Part shown: one piece after another, positions 17,512 to 25,952 of the stretch | Layout: every line of letters starts with the position of its first letter | Position numbering within the stretch: position 1 is the first letter of the stretch | Assembly: GCA_947525975.1 (NCBI GenBank) | Contig: CANNVE010000018.1 | Location: 1 to 55,195 of the forward strand | Direction: 5' to 3' | DNA from: an uncultured Muribaculaceae bacterium | Lineage (GTDB): Bacteria > Bacteroidota > Bacteroidia > Bacteroidales > Muribaculaceae | Length of the DNA stretch: 55,195 nt | Translations under genes and position numbers: made by a program | The notes under the pieces: generated by a model | Database searches by the model: none | What the model was told of the DNA's origin: nothing | What the model saw: the letters and a program-made list of their open reading frames with translations, nothing else

Positions 17512-18326
17512 CCCCTATGAGCCTGAAGAGAGGAATATTATCGCTTTTGATATGCTGCGCCGCCGTGGCGCAGTCTTTTGCGTCGGCTTTTGCCCCTGAC
17601 AGCGTGGCCCGGCAGCCTGTGACCGCGGCAGAGGCCGCCGACAGCGTCTACGCAGAGATGCCCGATGTCATTGACATCGATGCGCCTGAGGGAGATGACG
17701 CCGACGAGCTGGTAGGGGAGGAGTTCTCCACCGCCGATGGTAAGATGTCGGTGCTCGGCACTGACACCATCCCCCTGGCCGTGCCTTTCAATAAATTCGC
17801 CGGATACAACCAGTGGGAGGAGCGCGATGTAGTCTACAATCCCGACCCCACGCGAGCCGTGTGGCTCTCGGCCCTCTTCCCCGGCCTCGGACAGGTCTAC
17901 AACCGCCGTTACTGGAAGCTGCCCATCATAGTGGGCGGATACCTCGGTCTGGCCTACGCCACATCGTGGAACAACACCATGCTCACTGACTATACGCGCG
18001 CCTATCGCGATCTGCTCGATTCTGACCCTGAGACGAAGTCGTACATGAATCTGTTTCCGCCCACCGTGGATGAAAGCAGCCTCGACAAGGCTTGGCTCAC
18101 AAACGTGCTCAAGAATAAGCGCGACTATTTCCGCCGCAACCGCGACCTCTGCATCATCAGCATGATAGGCGTCTATTTCCTCGCCATGATCGACGCATAC
18201 GTCGACGCTTCGCTGGCTCATTTCGACATCAGCCCTGACTTGTCGATGGACGTGCATCCGGCTCTCATACAGGATGGCCGCAACCGCTTGCCGTCAGTAG
18301 GCCTGCTCTGGGCCTTCACCTTCTGA
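17508..18326 (+). CDS. DUF5683 family membrane protein
   Basis: 272 aa. Signal peptide (residues 1 to about 26), a polar linker to about 105, then the DUF5683 core: ALFPGLGQVYNRRYWKLP with a membrane segment, a middle region with TDYTRAYRDL, and a second hydrophobic helix (CIISMIGVYFLAMIDAYVDA). The function is unknown. In Bacteroidales this family typically follows parB and precedes a MltD-like transglycosylase, as here, hinting at a link between segregation and the envelope. The ATG at 17508 overlaps the parB stop; ATG at 17517 is an alternative. Confidence 0.85.
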   Translation: MTPMSLKRGILSLLICCAAVAQSFASAFAPDSVARQPVTAAEAADSVYAEMPDVIDIDAPEGDDADELVGEEFSTADGKMSVLGTDTIPLAVPFNKFAGYNQWEERDVVYNPDPTRAVWLSALFPGLGQVYNRRYWKLPIIVGGYLGLAYATSWNNTMLTDYTRAYRDLLDSDPETKSYMNLFPPTVDESSLDKAWLTNVLKNKRDYFRRNRDLCIISMIGVYFLAMIDAYVDASLAHFDISPDLSMDVHPALIQDGRNRLPSVGLLWAFTF

Positions 18327-18417
18327 TGCCCCGCAGCGTCAGCGCCCTCAGGCCGTGAGGCTTGGCGCCCGAGGCTTGACCAACATAATCGCATATCCGA
18401 AAAGTAAATATAAACTC

Positions 18418-19956
18418 ATGAGAAAACTATTGATAATATGTGCTCTGGCCTGCGCTGCCTGCATGCCTGCGAGGGCCCAGGAGCTCGCTGCCAGAGACAC
18501 AATCACCGACAGGCACATTGTGGCGCCGTCATCGTTTGACCATGCCACGCGCGATCTTTACGACAATTGGTATCTCCGCCGCTACACCGTGCTCGACAGC
18601 GTGGCGCGCAATGCCCGCGGAGGCGAAGTCACCGACGAGGTGCTGATCTCGCGCCTGCAGCGCCTGCCCGTGGTGATCGACATGCCGTTCAATCCGGTGG
18701 TGCGCAGCTACATCATGATGTATGTCAACAAGCCCAAGCTGGTGGAGCGCATGCTCGGCCTCGGGCTTTACTATATGCCTATTTTCGAGGATGCGCTGGA
18801 GAAATACCAGCTGCCCCATGAACTCAAGTATCTGCCCATCATAGAGTCGGCTCTTGACCCCAATGCCATCTCCAAGGCCGGAGCCGGAGGCCTGTGGCAG
18901 TTCATGCCCTCCACAGCCACGGGCGAGGGCCTGGAGGTGAACTCGCTCATCGACGAGCGCCGCGACCCGCTGGCCGCATCCGACGCCGCAGCCCGCCTGC
19001 TGCTGAAATATTACAATGTGTTCAATGACTGGCCATTGGCCATCGCGGCCTACAATTGCGGCCCCGGCAATGTCACCAAGGCCATCAAAAAGGCCGGCGA
19101 CAAGCAGGATTTCTGGGAGATATACCCCTTCCTGCCCGAGGAGACAAAGGGATACGTGCCCGCCTTCATCGCCGCCAACTACATCATGAATTTCTATGCC
19201 GACCACGGCATTTCCCACGCACTCGCGCGCCGGCCGATAGTGACTGACACGGTGCACATCAACCGCCGCATCCATTTCCGTCAGATCTCCGACGTGCTCG
19301 GCGTGCCGATGGATGAGCTCCGCATGCTCAACCCCCAGTACCGCGCCGAAGTCATCCCCGGCAATATCCGCCCCTACCACCTGATTCTGCCTTCGGTGCA
19401 GAGCTATTGCTATGCGGCCAACGAAGATTCGATCGCGGCGTACATGGCCGATACTTATGCTCCGGCCGGACGCAACGACAAAGGCAGCGTAGTGTCTTCT
19501 GACGAGCGCGGAAACTACATCGAAGAGCTCACCGTGATCTACCACAAGGTGAAGAAGGGAGAGAATCTGGCTTCGATAGCGAAAAAATACGGCACCACAT
19601 CGGCTCAGCTGCGCAAGGACAATAACCTCAAGAAAAATTCCGTAAAGGCCGGCAAGACTCTTAAGGTCAACGTCTACACCAAGCGCTACCTCAACGACAC
19701 CTCGGCATCCGCATCCCAGGCTGACCGTCAGGAGCCGGCGCAGACCGCTCCCGCCAAGACGCAGGCCAAGGCATCGACGAAAGCTCCCGCCAAGAGCAAG
19801 GCCAAGGCAGCCACCACCACCTATAAGGTGCGCAAGGGAGACAGCCTCGACAAGATAGCACGCCGCCACGGCACCACCGTCAAGAAGCTCAAGGCTGCCA
19901 ACGGCCTCAAATCTGACCGCCTGCAGCCCGGCCAGAAGCTGAAGATACCCAAGTAG
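18418..19956 (+). CDS. mltD: MltD-like lytic transglycosylase with two LysM domains
   Basis: I start it at ATG 18418 (512 aa, MRKLLIICALACAACMPARAQ signal peptide) rather than the in-frame ATG 21 codons upstream, which would bury the signal. The SLT domain spans about 105-260: the catalytic Glu is E143 in PIIESALD, followed by GAGGLWQFMPSTA and AAYNCGPGNV. Two LysM modules (about 375-420 and 467-512) bind peptidoglycan, joined by an Ala/Lys-rich linker. It cleaves glycan strands to 1,6-anhydro products in the periplasm. Its TAG stop is part of a 26-bp repeat that recurs beside mutS. Confidence 0.92.
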   Translation: MRKLLIICALACAACMPARAQELAARDTITDRHIVAPSSFDHATRDLYDNWYLRRYTVLDSVARNARGGEVTDEVLISRLQRLPVVIDMPFNPVVRSYIMMYVNKPKLVERMLGLGLYYMPIFEDALEKYQLPHELKYLPIIESALDPNAISKAGAGGLWQFMPSTATGEGLEVNSLIDERRDPLAASDAAARLLLKYYNVFNDWPLAIAAYNCGPGNVTKAIKKAGDKQDFWEIYPFLPEETKGYVPAFIAANYIMNFYADHGISHALARRPIVTDTVHINRRIHFRQISDVLGVPMDELRMLNPQYRAEVIPGNIRPYHLILPSVQSYCYAANEDSIAAYMADTYAPAGRNDKGSVVSSDERGNYIEELTVIYHKVKKGENLASIAKKYGTTSAQLRKDNNLKKNSVKAGKTLKVNVYTKRYLNDTSASASQADRQEPAQTAPAKTQAKASTKAPAKSKAKAATTTYKVRKGDSLDKIARRHGTTVKKLKAANGLKSDRLQPGQKLKIPK

Positions 19957-19978
19957 GGGCGCGATAAATCGCGCCCGC
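19953..19978 (+). repeat. 26-bp GC-rich hairpin repeat, copy 1, covering the mltD stop
   Basis: The core GGGCGCGATAAATCGCGCCC is an 8-9-bp inverted repeat with an AAA-centred loop. An identical 26-bp copy lies in reverse orientation at 38737-38762. The mltD TAG stop (19954-19956) is inside its left edge. Confidence 0.8.
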
Positions 19979-19983
19979 GCAAA

Positions 19984-20053
19984 AAACGCCAAATTTGGTG
20001 AAGGCGCAAAAAAACGCCAAACTTGGTGAATACGCAAACGCCAAACTCCACAC
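19984..20053. repeat. Tandem 28-bp repeat, about 2.5 units
   Basis: Units AAACGCCAAATTTGGTGAA... at about 19984 and 20012 and a partial third at about 20036 fill the mltD-OPT gap. Each carries a CCAAA(T/C)TTGG near-palindrome. It could be an operator array for the OPT gene, whose ATG is 11 bp on. Confidence 0.65.
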
Positions 20054-20064
20054 CTTATATATAA

Positions 20065-22053
20065 ATGGAAAAAGACCCAAAAATCACCCCGGCGGAGGTC
20101 AACGTCTCTGAGCTCCCCGAAAACGCATTCCGCCAGCTGGCCGCTGACGAGGAATACGTCCCGGTCATGAGCCCCGCGCATGACTACCCCGAGGCCACGC
20201 CTTATTCCGTCACGCTCGGCCTCATCCTGGCCGTCGTCTTCAGCGCTGCCGCCGCATATCTTGGCCTCAAGGTGGGCCAGGTGTTCGAGGCTGCCATCCC
20301 CATCGCCATCATAGCCGTGGGCATCTCCGGCGCCACCGGCAAGAAGCATGCTTTGGGCCAGAACGTGATCATACAGTCGATCGGAGCCTGCTCGGGCGTG
20401 ATCGTGGCCGGCGCCATCTTCACCCTTCCGGCTCTCTACATCCTGCAGGCGACGCATCCCGACATCACCGTCAATTTCCTTGAGATATTCCTCAGCTCGC
20501 TGCTCGGCGGCGTGCTCGGCATCCTCTTCTTCATCCCCTTCCGAAAATATTTCGTGAAGGACATGCACGGCAAGTATCCCTTCCCCGAAGCCACAGCCAC
20601 CACCCAGGTGCTCATCAGCGGCAACGGCGGCGCGGCCAAGGACGGCGAGAAGAAGGGCGGCCAGGCCGCCATGCTGCTTGTGGCATCGCTCGTGGGCGGC
20701 ATCTATGACTATCTGGTGTCTACATTCGGCTTCTGGGCCGAGACCGTCACCACCACCGCCTACTCATGGGGCGCGCAGTTGGCCGAGAAGACCAAGTTCG
20801 CCTTCTCTTGCTCCACATCAGCCGCAGTGCTCGGCCTGGGCTACATTGTGGGCCTCAAATACGCGTTTGTCATCTTCGCCGGCTCCATCTTCGTCTGGTG
20901 GATCATCATCCCCATCATGGGCACCTACGGCGCCCCCGAGATGCAGGCTCTCTCGCCCGGCGCCATCTTCTCTGACTATGCCCGCATGATCGGCATCGGC
21001 GGCATAGCCATGTCGGGCATCATCGGCATCATCAAGTCGTGGCCCATCATACAGCAGGCCGTGGGCCTCGCGGGCCGTGAACTAAAAGGCAGTGCCCAGG
21101 GCAAGGCCCAGGTGCGCTGGCAGAGCGACATCAGCATGAAGTACATTGCCTATTTCACCATCTTCGCCCTGGTGGCCGTGTTCCTCTTCTTCTGGCTTGG
21201 CGTGATCCACACCCTCTGGCAAGCTGTTATCGCCTGGGCGGTGGTCACCATCATAGCATTCCTCTTCACCACCGTGGCGGCCAACGCCATCGCCATCGTG
21301 GGCAGCAACCCCGTCAGCGGCATGACCCTCATGACCCTGATCATCGCCTCGGGCGTGTTCGTGGCCATCGGCCTCAACGGCACATCAGGCATCGTGGCCT
21401 CGATGGTGCTCGGCGGCGTGGTTTGCACGGCCCTCTCCATGGCCGGCGGCTTTGTCACCGACCTTAAGGTGGGATACTGGCTCGGTACCACTCCGCGCAA
21501 GCAGGAGTCGTGGAAATTCCTCGGCACCCTTGTGTCGGCGGCCACAGTCGGCGGCGTGATCATGGTGCTCAATAAGGTCTACGGCTTCGGCCCTGACAGC
21601 GCCCTTGCAGCCCCGCAGGCCAACGCCATGGCCAAGGTCATCGAGCCTATGATGACCGGCGGTGAAGCTCCCTGGACCCTCTATATCGTGGGCGCCATCC
21701 TCGCCCTCATCCTCAATTGGCTCGGCGTGCCGGCCCTGGCATTCTGCCTGGGCATGTTCATCCCCCTCAGCCTCAACACTCCCATGCTCGTGGGCGGCCT
21801 CGTGTCGTGGTTTGTGGGCCGTAGCACAAAAGACAAGGAGCTGGCCAAGCAGCGCGGCGACCGCGGCACACTGATATCGTCGGGCCTGATAGCAGGCGGC
21901 GCCCTCTTCGGCGTCTTCTCGGCGCTCACCATCATGTGCGGCGTGCCCCTGCCAGAGAACAACAACGAAGTGCCCGTGCAGCTCCTCGGCCTCGTGGCCT
22001 ACGCAGGCATCATTGCCTACCTCTACCTCGCCTCCACCCGCAAATCGAAATAA
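20065..22053 (+). CDS. OPT family oligopeptide transporter
   Basis: 662 aa with some 14-16 hydrophobic helices and no signal peptide or ATPase domain, so a proton-coupled carrier of the inner membrane. The prokaryotic OPT features are visible: PYSVTLGLILAVVFSAAAAYLGLKVG near the start, FRKYFVKDMHGKYPFPEATA, and GLIAGGALFGVFSAL near the end. Members move oligopeptides or, in some branches, metal chelates; the substrate here is unknown. The start at 20065 gives the expected polar N-terminus of about 45 residues. It ends with a perfect 16-bp-stem terminator. Confidence 0.9.
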   Translation: MEKDPKITPAEVNVSELPENAFRQLAADEEYVPVMSPAHDYPEATPYSVTLGLILAVVFSAAAAYLGLKVGQVFEAAIPIAIIAVGISGATGKKHALGQNVIIQSIGACSGVIVAGAIFTLPALYILQATHPDITVNFLEIFLSSLLGGVLGILFFIPFRKYFVKDMHGKYPFPEATATTQVLISGNGGAAKDGEKKGGQAAMLLVASLVGGIYDYLVSTFGFWAETVTTTAYSWGAQLAEKTKFAFSCSTSAAVLGLGYIVGLKYAFVIFAGSIFVWWIIIPIMGTYGAPEMQALSPGAIFSDYARMIGIGGIAMSGIIGIIKSWPIIQQAVGLAGRELKGSAQGKAQVRWQSDISMKYIAYFTIFALVAVFLFFWLGVIHTLWQAVIAWAVVTIIAFLFTTVAANAIAIVGSNPVSGMTLMTLIIASGVFVAIGLNGTSGIVASMVLGGVVCTALSMAGGFVTDLKVGYWLGTTPRKQESWKFLGTLVSAATVGGVIMVLNKVYGFGPDSALAAPQANAMAKVIEPMMTGGEAPWTLYIVGAILALILNWLGVPALAFCLGMFIPLSLNTPMLVGGLVSWFVGRSTKDKELAKQRGDRGTLISSGLIAGGALFGVFSALTIMCGVPLPENNNEVPVQLLGLVAYAGIIAYLYLASTRKSK

Positions 22054-22060
22054 CGAAACT

Positions 22061-22096
22061 TCGATATAACGTTATATCGATATATCGTTATAACGA
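22061..22096. repeat. AT-rich TCGATATAAC palindrome cluster
   Basis: A 20-bp perfect palindrome TCGATATAACGTTATATCGA (22061-22080) runs into two more short palindromes (CGATATATCG, CGTTATAACG). It begins 7 bp after the OPT stop, before the terminator. The family recurs at 34380-34419 and, in variant form, elsewhere in the window. Confidence 0.7.
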
Positions 22097-22100
22097 AAAT

Positions 22101-22136
22101 CAACAAAAGCCCGGCTGCTGAGCCGGGCTTTTGTTG
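22101..22136 (+). terminator. Intrinsic terminator after the OPT gene
   Basis: Perfect 16-bp stem (22101-22116 with 22121-22136), 4-nt loop GCTG, T-rich 3' arm CTTTTGTTG. Its last base is the first base of repeat element copy A. Confidence 0.85.
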
Positions 22137-22221
22137 TGGAGGTGCGTTTCTCCGAAACGCACGGGCCAGCCTGCTCCCACACCACCGTGTGCCCGTCCGC
22201 CTCGGAAAGGCGCACCTCCAC
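22136..22221. repeat. GTGGAGG...CCTCCAC palindromic element, copy A
   Basis: 86 bp bounded by perfect 11-bp inverted ends (GTGGAGGTGCG / CGCACCTCCAC). Inside each end is a smaller palindrome (TTCTCCGAA on the left; CGCCTCGGAAAGGCG on the right). Related to copies B and C at 29735 and 30117. It abuts the OPT terminator. Confidence 0.75.
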
Positions 22222-22397
22222 CGCCTGCCCTCCGAGGGCGCTGTGTTAAAAAAGATTGCGTGATGCGTGATGGCGCATACTTAAAATTGCTTATTTTAAC
22301 AATCATCAAATACACTTGCCAATCAGCGCATTAAGTCGTCTCATTTGTTAAATCATAAAATTTGCATACTTTTTAGTGAAAAAAAATTAAAGAAAAG

Positions 22398-22429
22398 TTG
22401 TCGTAATACAAAATTTATTTATAATTTTG
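22398..22429 (+). promoter_or_regulatory. Probable susC promoter with about 170-nt leader
   Basis: TAATTTTG (22422-22429) is a full -7 match with TTG (22398-22400) about 21 nt upstream. The long leader (to 22603) is AT-rich and has no clear hairpin. No sigma/anti-sigma pair or hybrid two-component gene lies nearby. Confidence 0.5.
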
Positions 22430-22603
22430 CAAAATAATGATTATAAACTTAGGTGCAATTTTAGAAAATTTAATTTATAACTGCAAATAAAGATTCTGAA
22501 ACGAAAAAGCCCGCCCGGTGCAGGCGCCTAATCCCTCCAACCAAATCATTTCAACAATTTGGCAGAAAAAGTAATAAATATAATGTTTGTTTAATTTTTA
22601 GGT

Positions 22604-25600
22604 ATGAAAAAGCTGTTTTTACTATTCGTTGCAGTTCTATCGATCGGACTGGCCGCGTCGGCTCAGACGCGCACCGTCAGCGGAACTGTGACTGACGAGT
22701 CAACCGGAGAGCCCCTCGTTGGCGCTTCGGTACTCCCGTTCGGTGAGAACATGGGTGTTTCCACCGATATCGATGGCAACTTCTCCATCGTGGTTCCCAC
22801 CAGTGTGCAGAAGCTTACATTCTCTTATGTAGGCATGCACGACAAGACTGTCAACATCCCCGCGAACGGCAAGATGGATGTCAAGCTCGAGCCCAACAGC
22901 ACCACGCTCGACGAGACTATCGTTGTCGCTTACGGCACAACAAAGAAGGCCGCCTACACCGGTTCGGCTTCTGTAGTGAAGTCTGAGCAGCTTGAAGACG
23001 CCATGGTGGCCAACGTCACCAACGCATTCAGCGGCAAGGTGTCAGGTGTGCAGACCCTTAACTCCAACGGCCAGCCCGGCACAGGATCTACCGTCCTCAT
23101 CCGCGGCGTCGGCTCTATCAATGCCGGCGTATCGCCTCTCTACGTAGTAGACGGCATGCCTTTCGACGGCGACATCGCCGCTTTGGCCACCAACGACATC
23201 GAGTCGATGACAGTGCTCAAGGACGCAGCTTCTACCGCTCTCTACGGTGCGCGCGGCGCCAACGGTGTCATCCTCATCACCACCAAGAAAGGCAAGGCCG
23301 GCGAGGCCAAGATCACTGTCGACATGCGCTGGGGCTCCAACTCTCGCGCTGTGCCTCAGTATGACGTCATCTCTGACACCCGCCAGTACTATGAGACATA
23401 CTTCAAGGCTGCCATGAATGATGCTGTCAACTATCGCGATCTGACGGGCGACGCTGCATTCCTTTTCGCCAACAACAGTATCAATGACTTCGGTTATCCG
23501 ATCTTCACCATTCCCGCAGGCGAATACGCTTTCGACCGCAATGGTAAATTCAACCCCAACGCCACTCCCGGCTACTCTAACGGACGCTACACCTTCATGG
23601 CCGACGACTGGACCAAGGAGACCCTTATCAACGGCCTCCGCCAGGAATACACCATCGGCATCCAGGGCGGTAACGATCGTCTGAACTACTACATCTCGGG
23701 TTCTTACCTCGAAGACAGCGGTATCATCAAGAATTCTCACTACAATCGTCTCTCTACCCGCGCCGCCATCGATTATCAGGCAAAGAAATGGCTGAAAATC
23801 GGTACCAACATGGCATACGCCTACACCAACAGCGCTTATCCCGATGATATGACCAACGAATCTGCTACATCGTCAGGCAACGCTTTCTACTTCATCAACG
23901 GCCTTGGCCCGGTTTATCCTTTCTATGTGCGTGACGCCAATGGCCAGATCATGATCAACTCTACCTACGGCAACAAGATTTATGATTACGGCGACGGCAG
24001 GGACTACGGCAACGGCCCGATCGGCTATACCCGCACTCCTTCGGGCAACCCCGTAGGCCAGCTCACTTATGACACCACCGACTATCTCGCTGACGTATTC
24101 GACGGCAAGTGGTATGCTACAATCACTCCTATCGAGAACCTTAACATCACCGGCACTGTAGGCTACATGGTCGACAACACACGTGTGCACCAGGTGCTCA
24201 ACGGCGTCTATGGCCAGTTCGCTACTCTTGGCGGTCAGGCTGTCCAACAGCAACAGCGTCTGCGCTCTCTGCAGACCCAGGGCCTCGTGTCTTACGGCTT
24301 CACACTCGCCGAGAAGCACAACATCGACCTTCTCGCAGGCTATGAATACCAGAACATGCAGCTGGAATGGGTTAATGCCATAGGCTCCAACCTCTACAAC
24401 CCCAGCAGTTTCGTTGTCAACAACACCATCGACCAGAAGAATGGCGGTGGCGCTCAGTCTAACCTCGTGCACATCGGCTGGCTCGGTCGCCTGAACTACA
24501 ACTTCGACAACCGCTACTTCTTCATGGCTTCGTTCCGTCGCGACGGTTCTTCACGCTTCGCTCCCGAGCATCGCTGGGGCTCTTTCTGGTCGGCATCTGC
24601 AGGCTGGAACATCAGCAGCGAGAAATTCATGGAAGACGCCACTTGGCTTGACCTCCTGAAATTCAAGATCTCTTTCGGCCAGAACGGTAACGACGCAATC
24701 GGCGGAAACACACTCTACAACGCATACGCTGACTACTACAGAATGACCGGCGCTGACGGCATCTTCTCTGACGCCACTCTCTATCGCAAGGGTAACCGCG
24801 ACATCACTTGGGAGAAGTCAAATTCGTTCAACACCGGCTTCGACTTCGCTCTCTGGAACGGCAAGCTGCAGGGTACCATCGAATACTACAGCCGCCAGAC
24901 CTCAAACATGCTCCTCTACCGTCCTACCGCCAACTCGCTTGGCTACAGCTCGATCCCGATGAACGTGGGCAAGATGCGCAACTATGGCGGTGAGATCGAA
25001 CTCAACTACACCATCATCAACAACCGCAACATCACCTGGGATGTGTTCGCAAACGCCACTATCCCCAACAACAAGGTGATCAAGCTCGACCCCGCTATCC
25101 TCAACAATGATGGCGAGTGGCTGTCAGGCAGTCAGATCTACCGCGAAGGAGAGTCGATGTATCAGCTCTACCTCGTAGAATACTGCGGCGTAGGCCAGGC
25201 TGACACAGAGGCTTACATCCCCACCAACAACGCCGACGGCACAGTCTCTCTCTCTCCCTACGACGCAGCCGGTCTCGCTCTTTTCCGCGCCAAGAGGCCT
25301 ATCTACGCGCTTGACGCAAATGGCGTGCCCGAGATGAATGAAAACGGAGAACCGATCATCAAGGGCTACGAGGAGTACCTGACTCCTGACCACTCTACGG
25401 CTTACAACACCAATCGCAAGAGCACAGGCAATATCATGCCCAAGGTTTATGGTGGCTTCGGCACAAGCGTGAAGGCTTACGGTTTTGACCTTTCTGTTCA
25501 GTTCGCTTACCAGGCAGGTGGCCGCCTCTTTGACACTGGCTATCAGCTCCTGATGCACGCCGGCACAGGCACAGGCAATGCATGGCACAAGGACGCCCTC

Positions 25601-25930
25601 AAAGCATGGACTCCGACCAACACCAACACCGACGTTCCCGCGCTCTATACCACAGGTGGTGCGTATGCATTCGCAAGCGCTATGAGCGACCGCTTCCTGA
25701 CATCGAGCAACTACGTGTCTCTCAACAACATCACCTTCGGCTACACCCTGCCCTCTAAGCTCACCAAGAAGTTTGCCGTGCAGTCTATCCGCTTCTACGG
25801 CGTGGCTGAGAACGTAGCTCTTTGGAGCCGCCGCAAGGGTCTTGACCCTCGCCAGGACTTCGTGTCGTCAAGGAACTCTACATACTCTCCTATCCGCACC
25901 ATCTCAGGCGGCGTGCGCGTAGAATTCTAA
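22604..25930 (+). CDS. SusC/RagA-family TonB-dependent outer-membrane transporter
   Basis: 1108 aa. Signal peptide (to about 20), a carboxypeptidase-like regulatory domain (about 25-100: SGTVTDESTGEPLVGASV), a TonB box (DETIVVAYGT), the plug with the SusC hallmark LKDAASTALYGARGANGVILITTKKG around residue 210 (split here for length: LKDAASTALYGARG then ANGVILITTKKG), and a barrel ending in RVEF. With the SusD-like lid encoded 22 bp downstream it imports oligomers too large for porins, powered by TonB-ExbBD. The locus has no glycoside hydrolase or peptidase of its own in sight, so the cargo is open: glycan, peptide or other. Confidence 0.95.
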   Translation: MKKLFLLFVAVLSIGLAASAQTRTVSGTVTDESTGEPLVGASVLPFGENMGVSTDIDGNFSIVVPTSVQKLTFSYVGMHDKTVNIPANGKMDVKLEPNSTTLDETIVVAYGTTKKAAYTGSASVVKSEQLEDAMVANVTNAFSGKVSGVQTLNSNGQPGTGSTVLIRGVGSINAGVSPLYVVDGMPFDGDIAALATNDIESMTVLKDAASTALYGARGANGVILITTKKGKAGEAKITVDMRWGSNSRAVPQYDVISDTRQYYETYFKAAMNDAVNYRDLTGDAAFLFANNSINDFGYPIFTIPAGEYAFDRNGKFNPNATPGYSNGRYTFMADDWTKETLINGLRQEYTIGIQGGNDRLNYYISGSYLEDSGIIKNSHYNRLSTRAAIDYQAKKWLKIGTNMAYAYTNSAYPDDMTNESATSSGNAFYFINGLGPVYPFYVRDANGQIMINSTYGNKIYDYGDGRDYGNGPIGYTRTPSGNPVGQLTYDTTDYLADVFDGKWYATITPIENLNITGTVGYMVDNTRVHQVLNGVYGQFATLGGQAVQQQQRLRSLQTQGLVSYGFTLAEKHNIDLLAGYEYQNMQLEWVNAIGSNLYNPSSFVVNNTIDQKNGGGAQSNLVHIGWLGRLNYNFDNRYFFMASFRRDGSSRFAPEHRWGSFWSASAGWNISSEKFMEDATWLDLLKFKISFGQNGNDAIGGNTLYNAYADYYRMTGADGIFSDATLYRKGNRDITWEKSNSFNTGFDFALWNGKLQGTIEYYSRQTSNMLLYRPTANSLGYSSIPMNVGKMRNYGGEIELNYTIINNRNITWDVFANATIPNNKVIKLDPAILNNDGEWLSGSQIYREGESMYQLYLVEYCGVGQADTEAYIPTNNADGTVSLSPYDAAGLALFRAKRPIYALDANGVPEMNENGEPIIKGYEEYLTPDHSTAYNTNRKSTGNIMPKVYGGFGTSVKAYGFDLSVQFAYQAGGRLFDTGYQLLMHAGTGTGNAWHKDALKAWTPTNTNTDVPALYTTGGAYAFASAMSDRFLTSSNYVSLNNITFGYTLPSKLTKKFAVQSIRFYGVAENVALWSRRKGLDPRQDFVSSRNSTYSPIRTISGGVRVEF

Positions 25931-25952
25931 TCTATCCAACACCAGTTAAGAT

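Noticed and set aside
15700-17600. parS site or replication origin near parAB
   Set aside because: I looked for TGTTNCACGTGAAACA-like 16-mers and DnaA-box clusters in and around parAB and saw none; a computed scan could overturn this.
18529-20568. 679-codon minus-strand open frame across mltD and the OPT gene
   Set aside because: It crosses two well-supported plus-strand genes and the repeat gap between them, and the translation is His/Val/Gly-rich shadow sequence.
22430-22603. Riboswitch in the susC leader
   Set aside because: The leader is AT-rich with no stable stem or known conserved core by eye.
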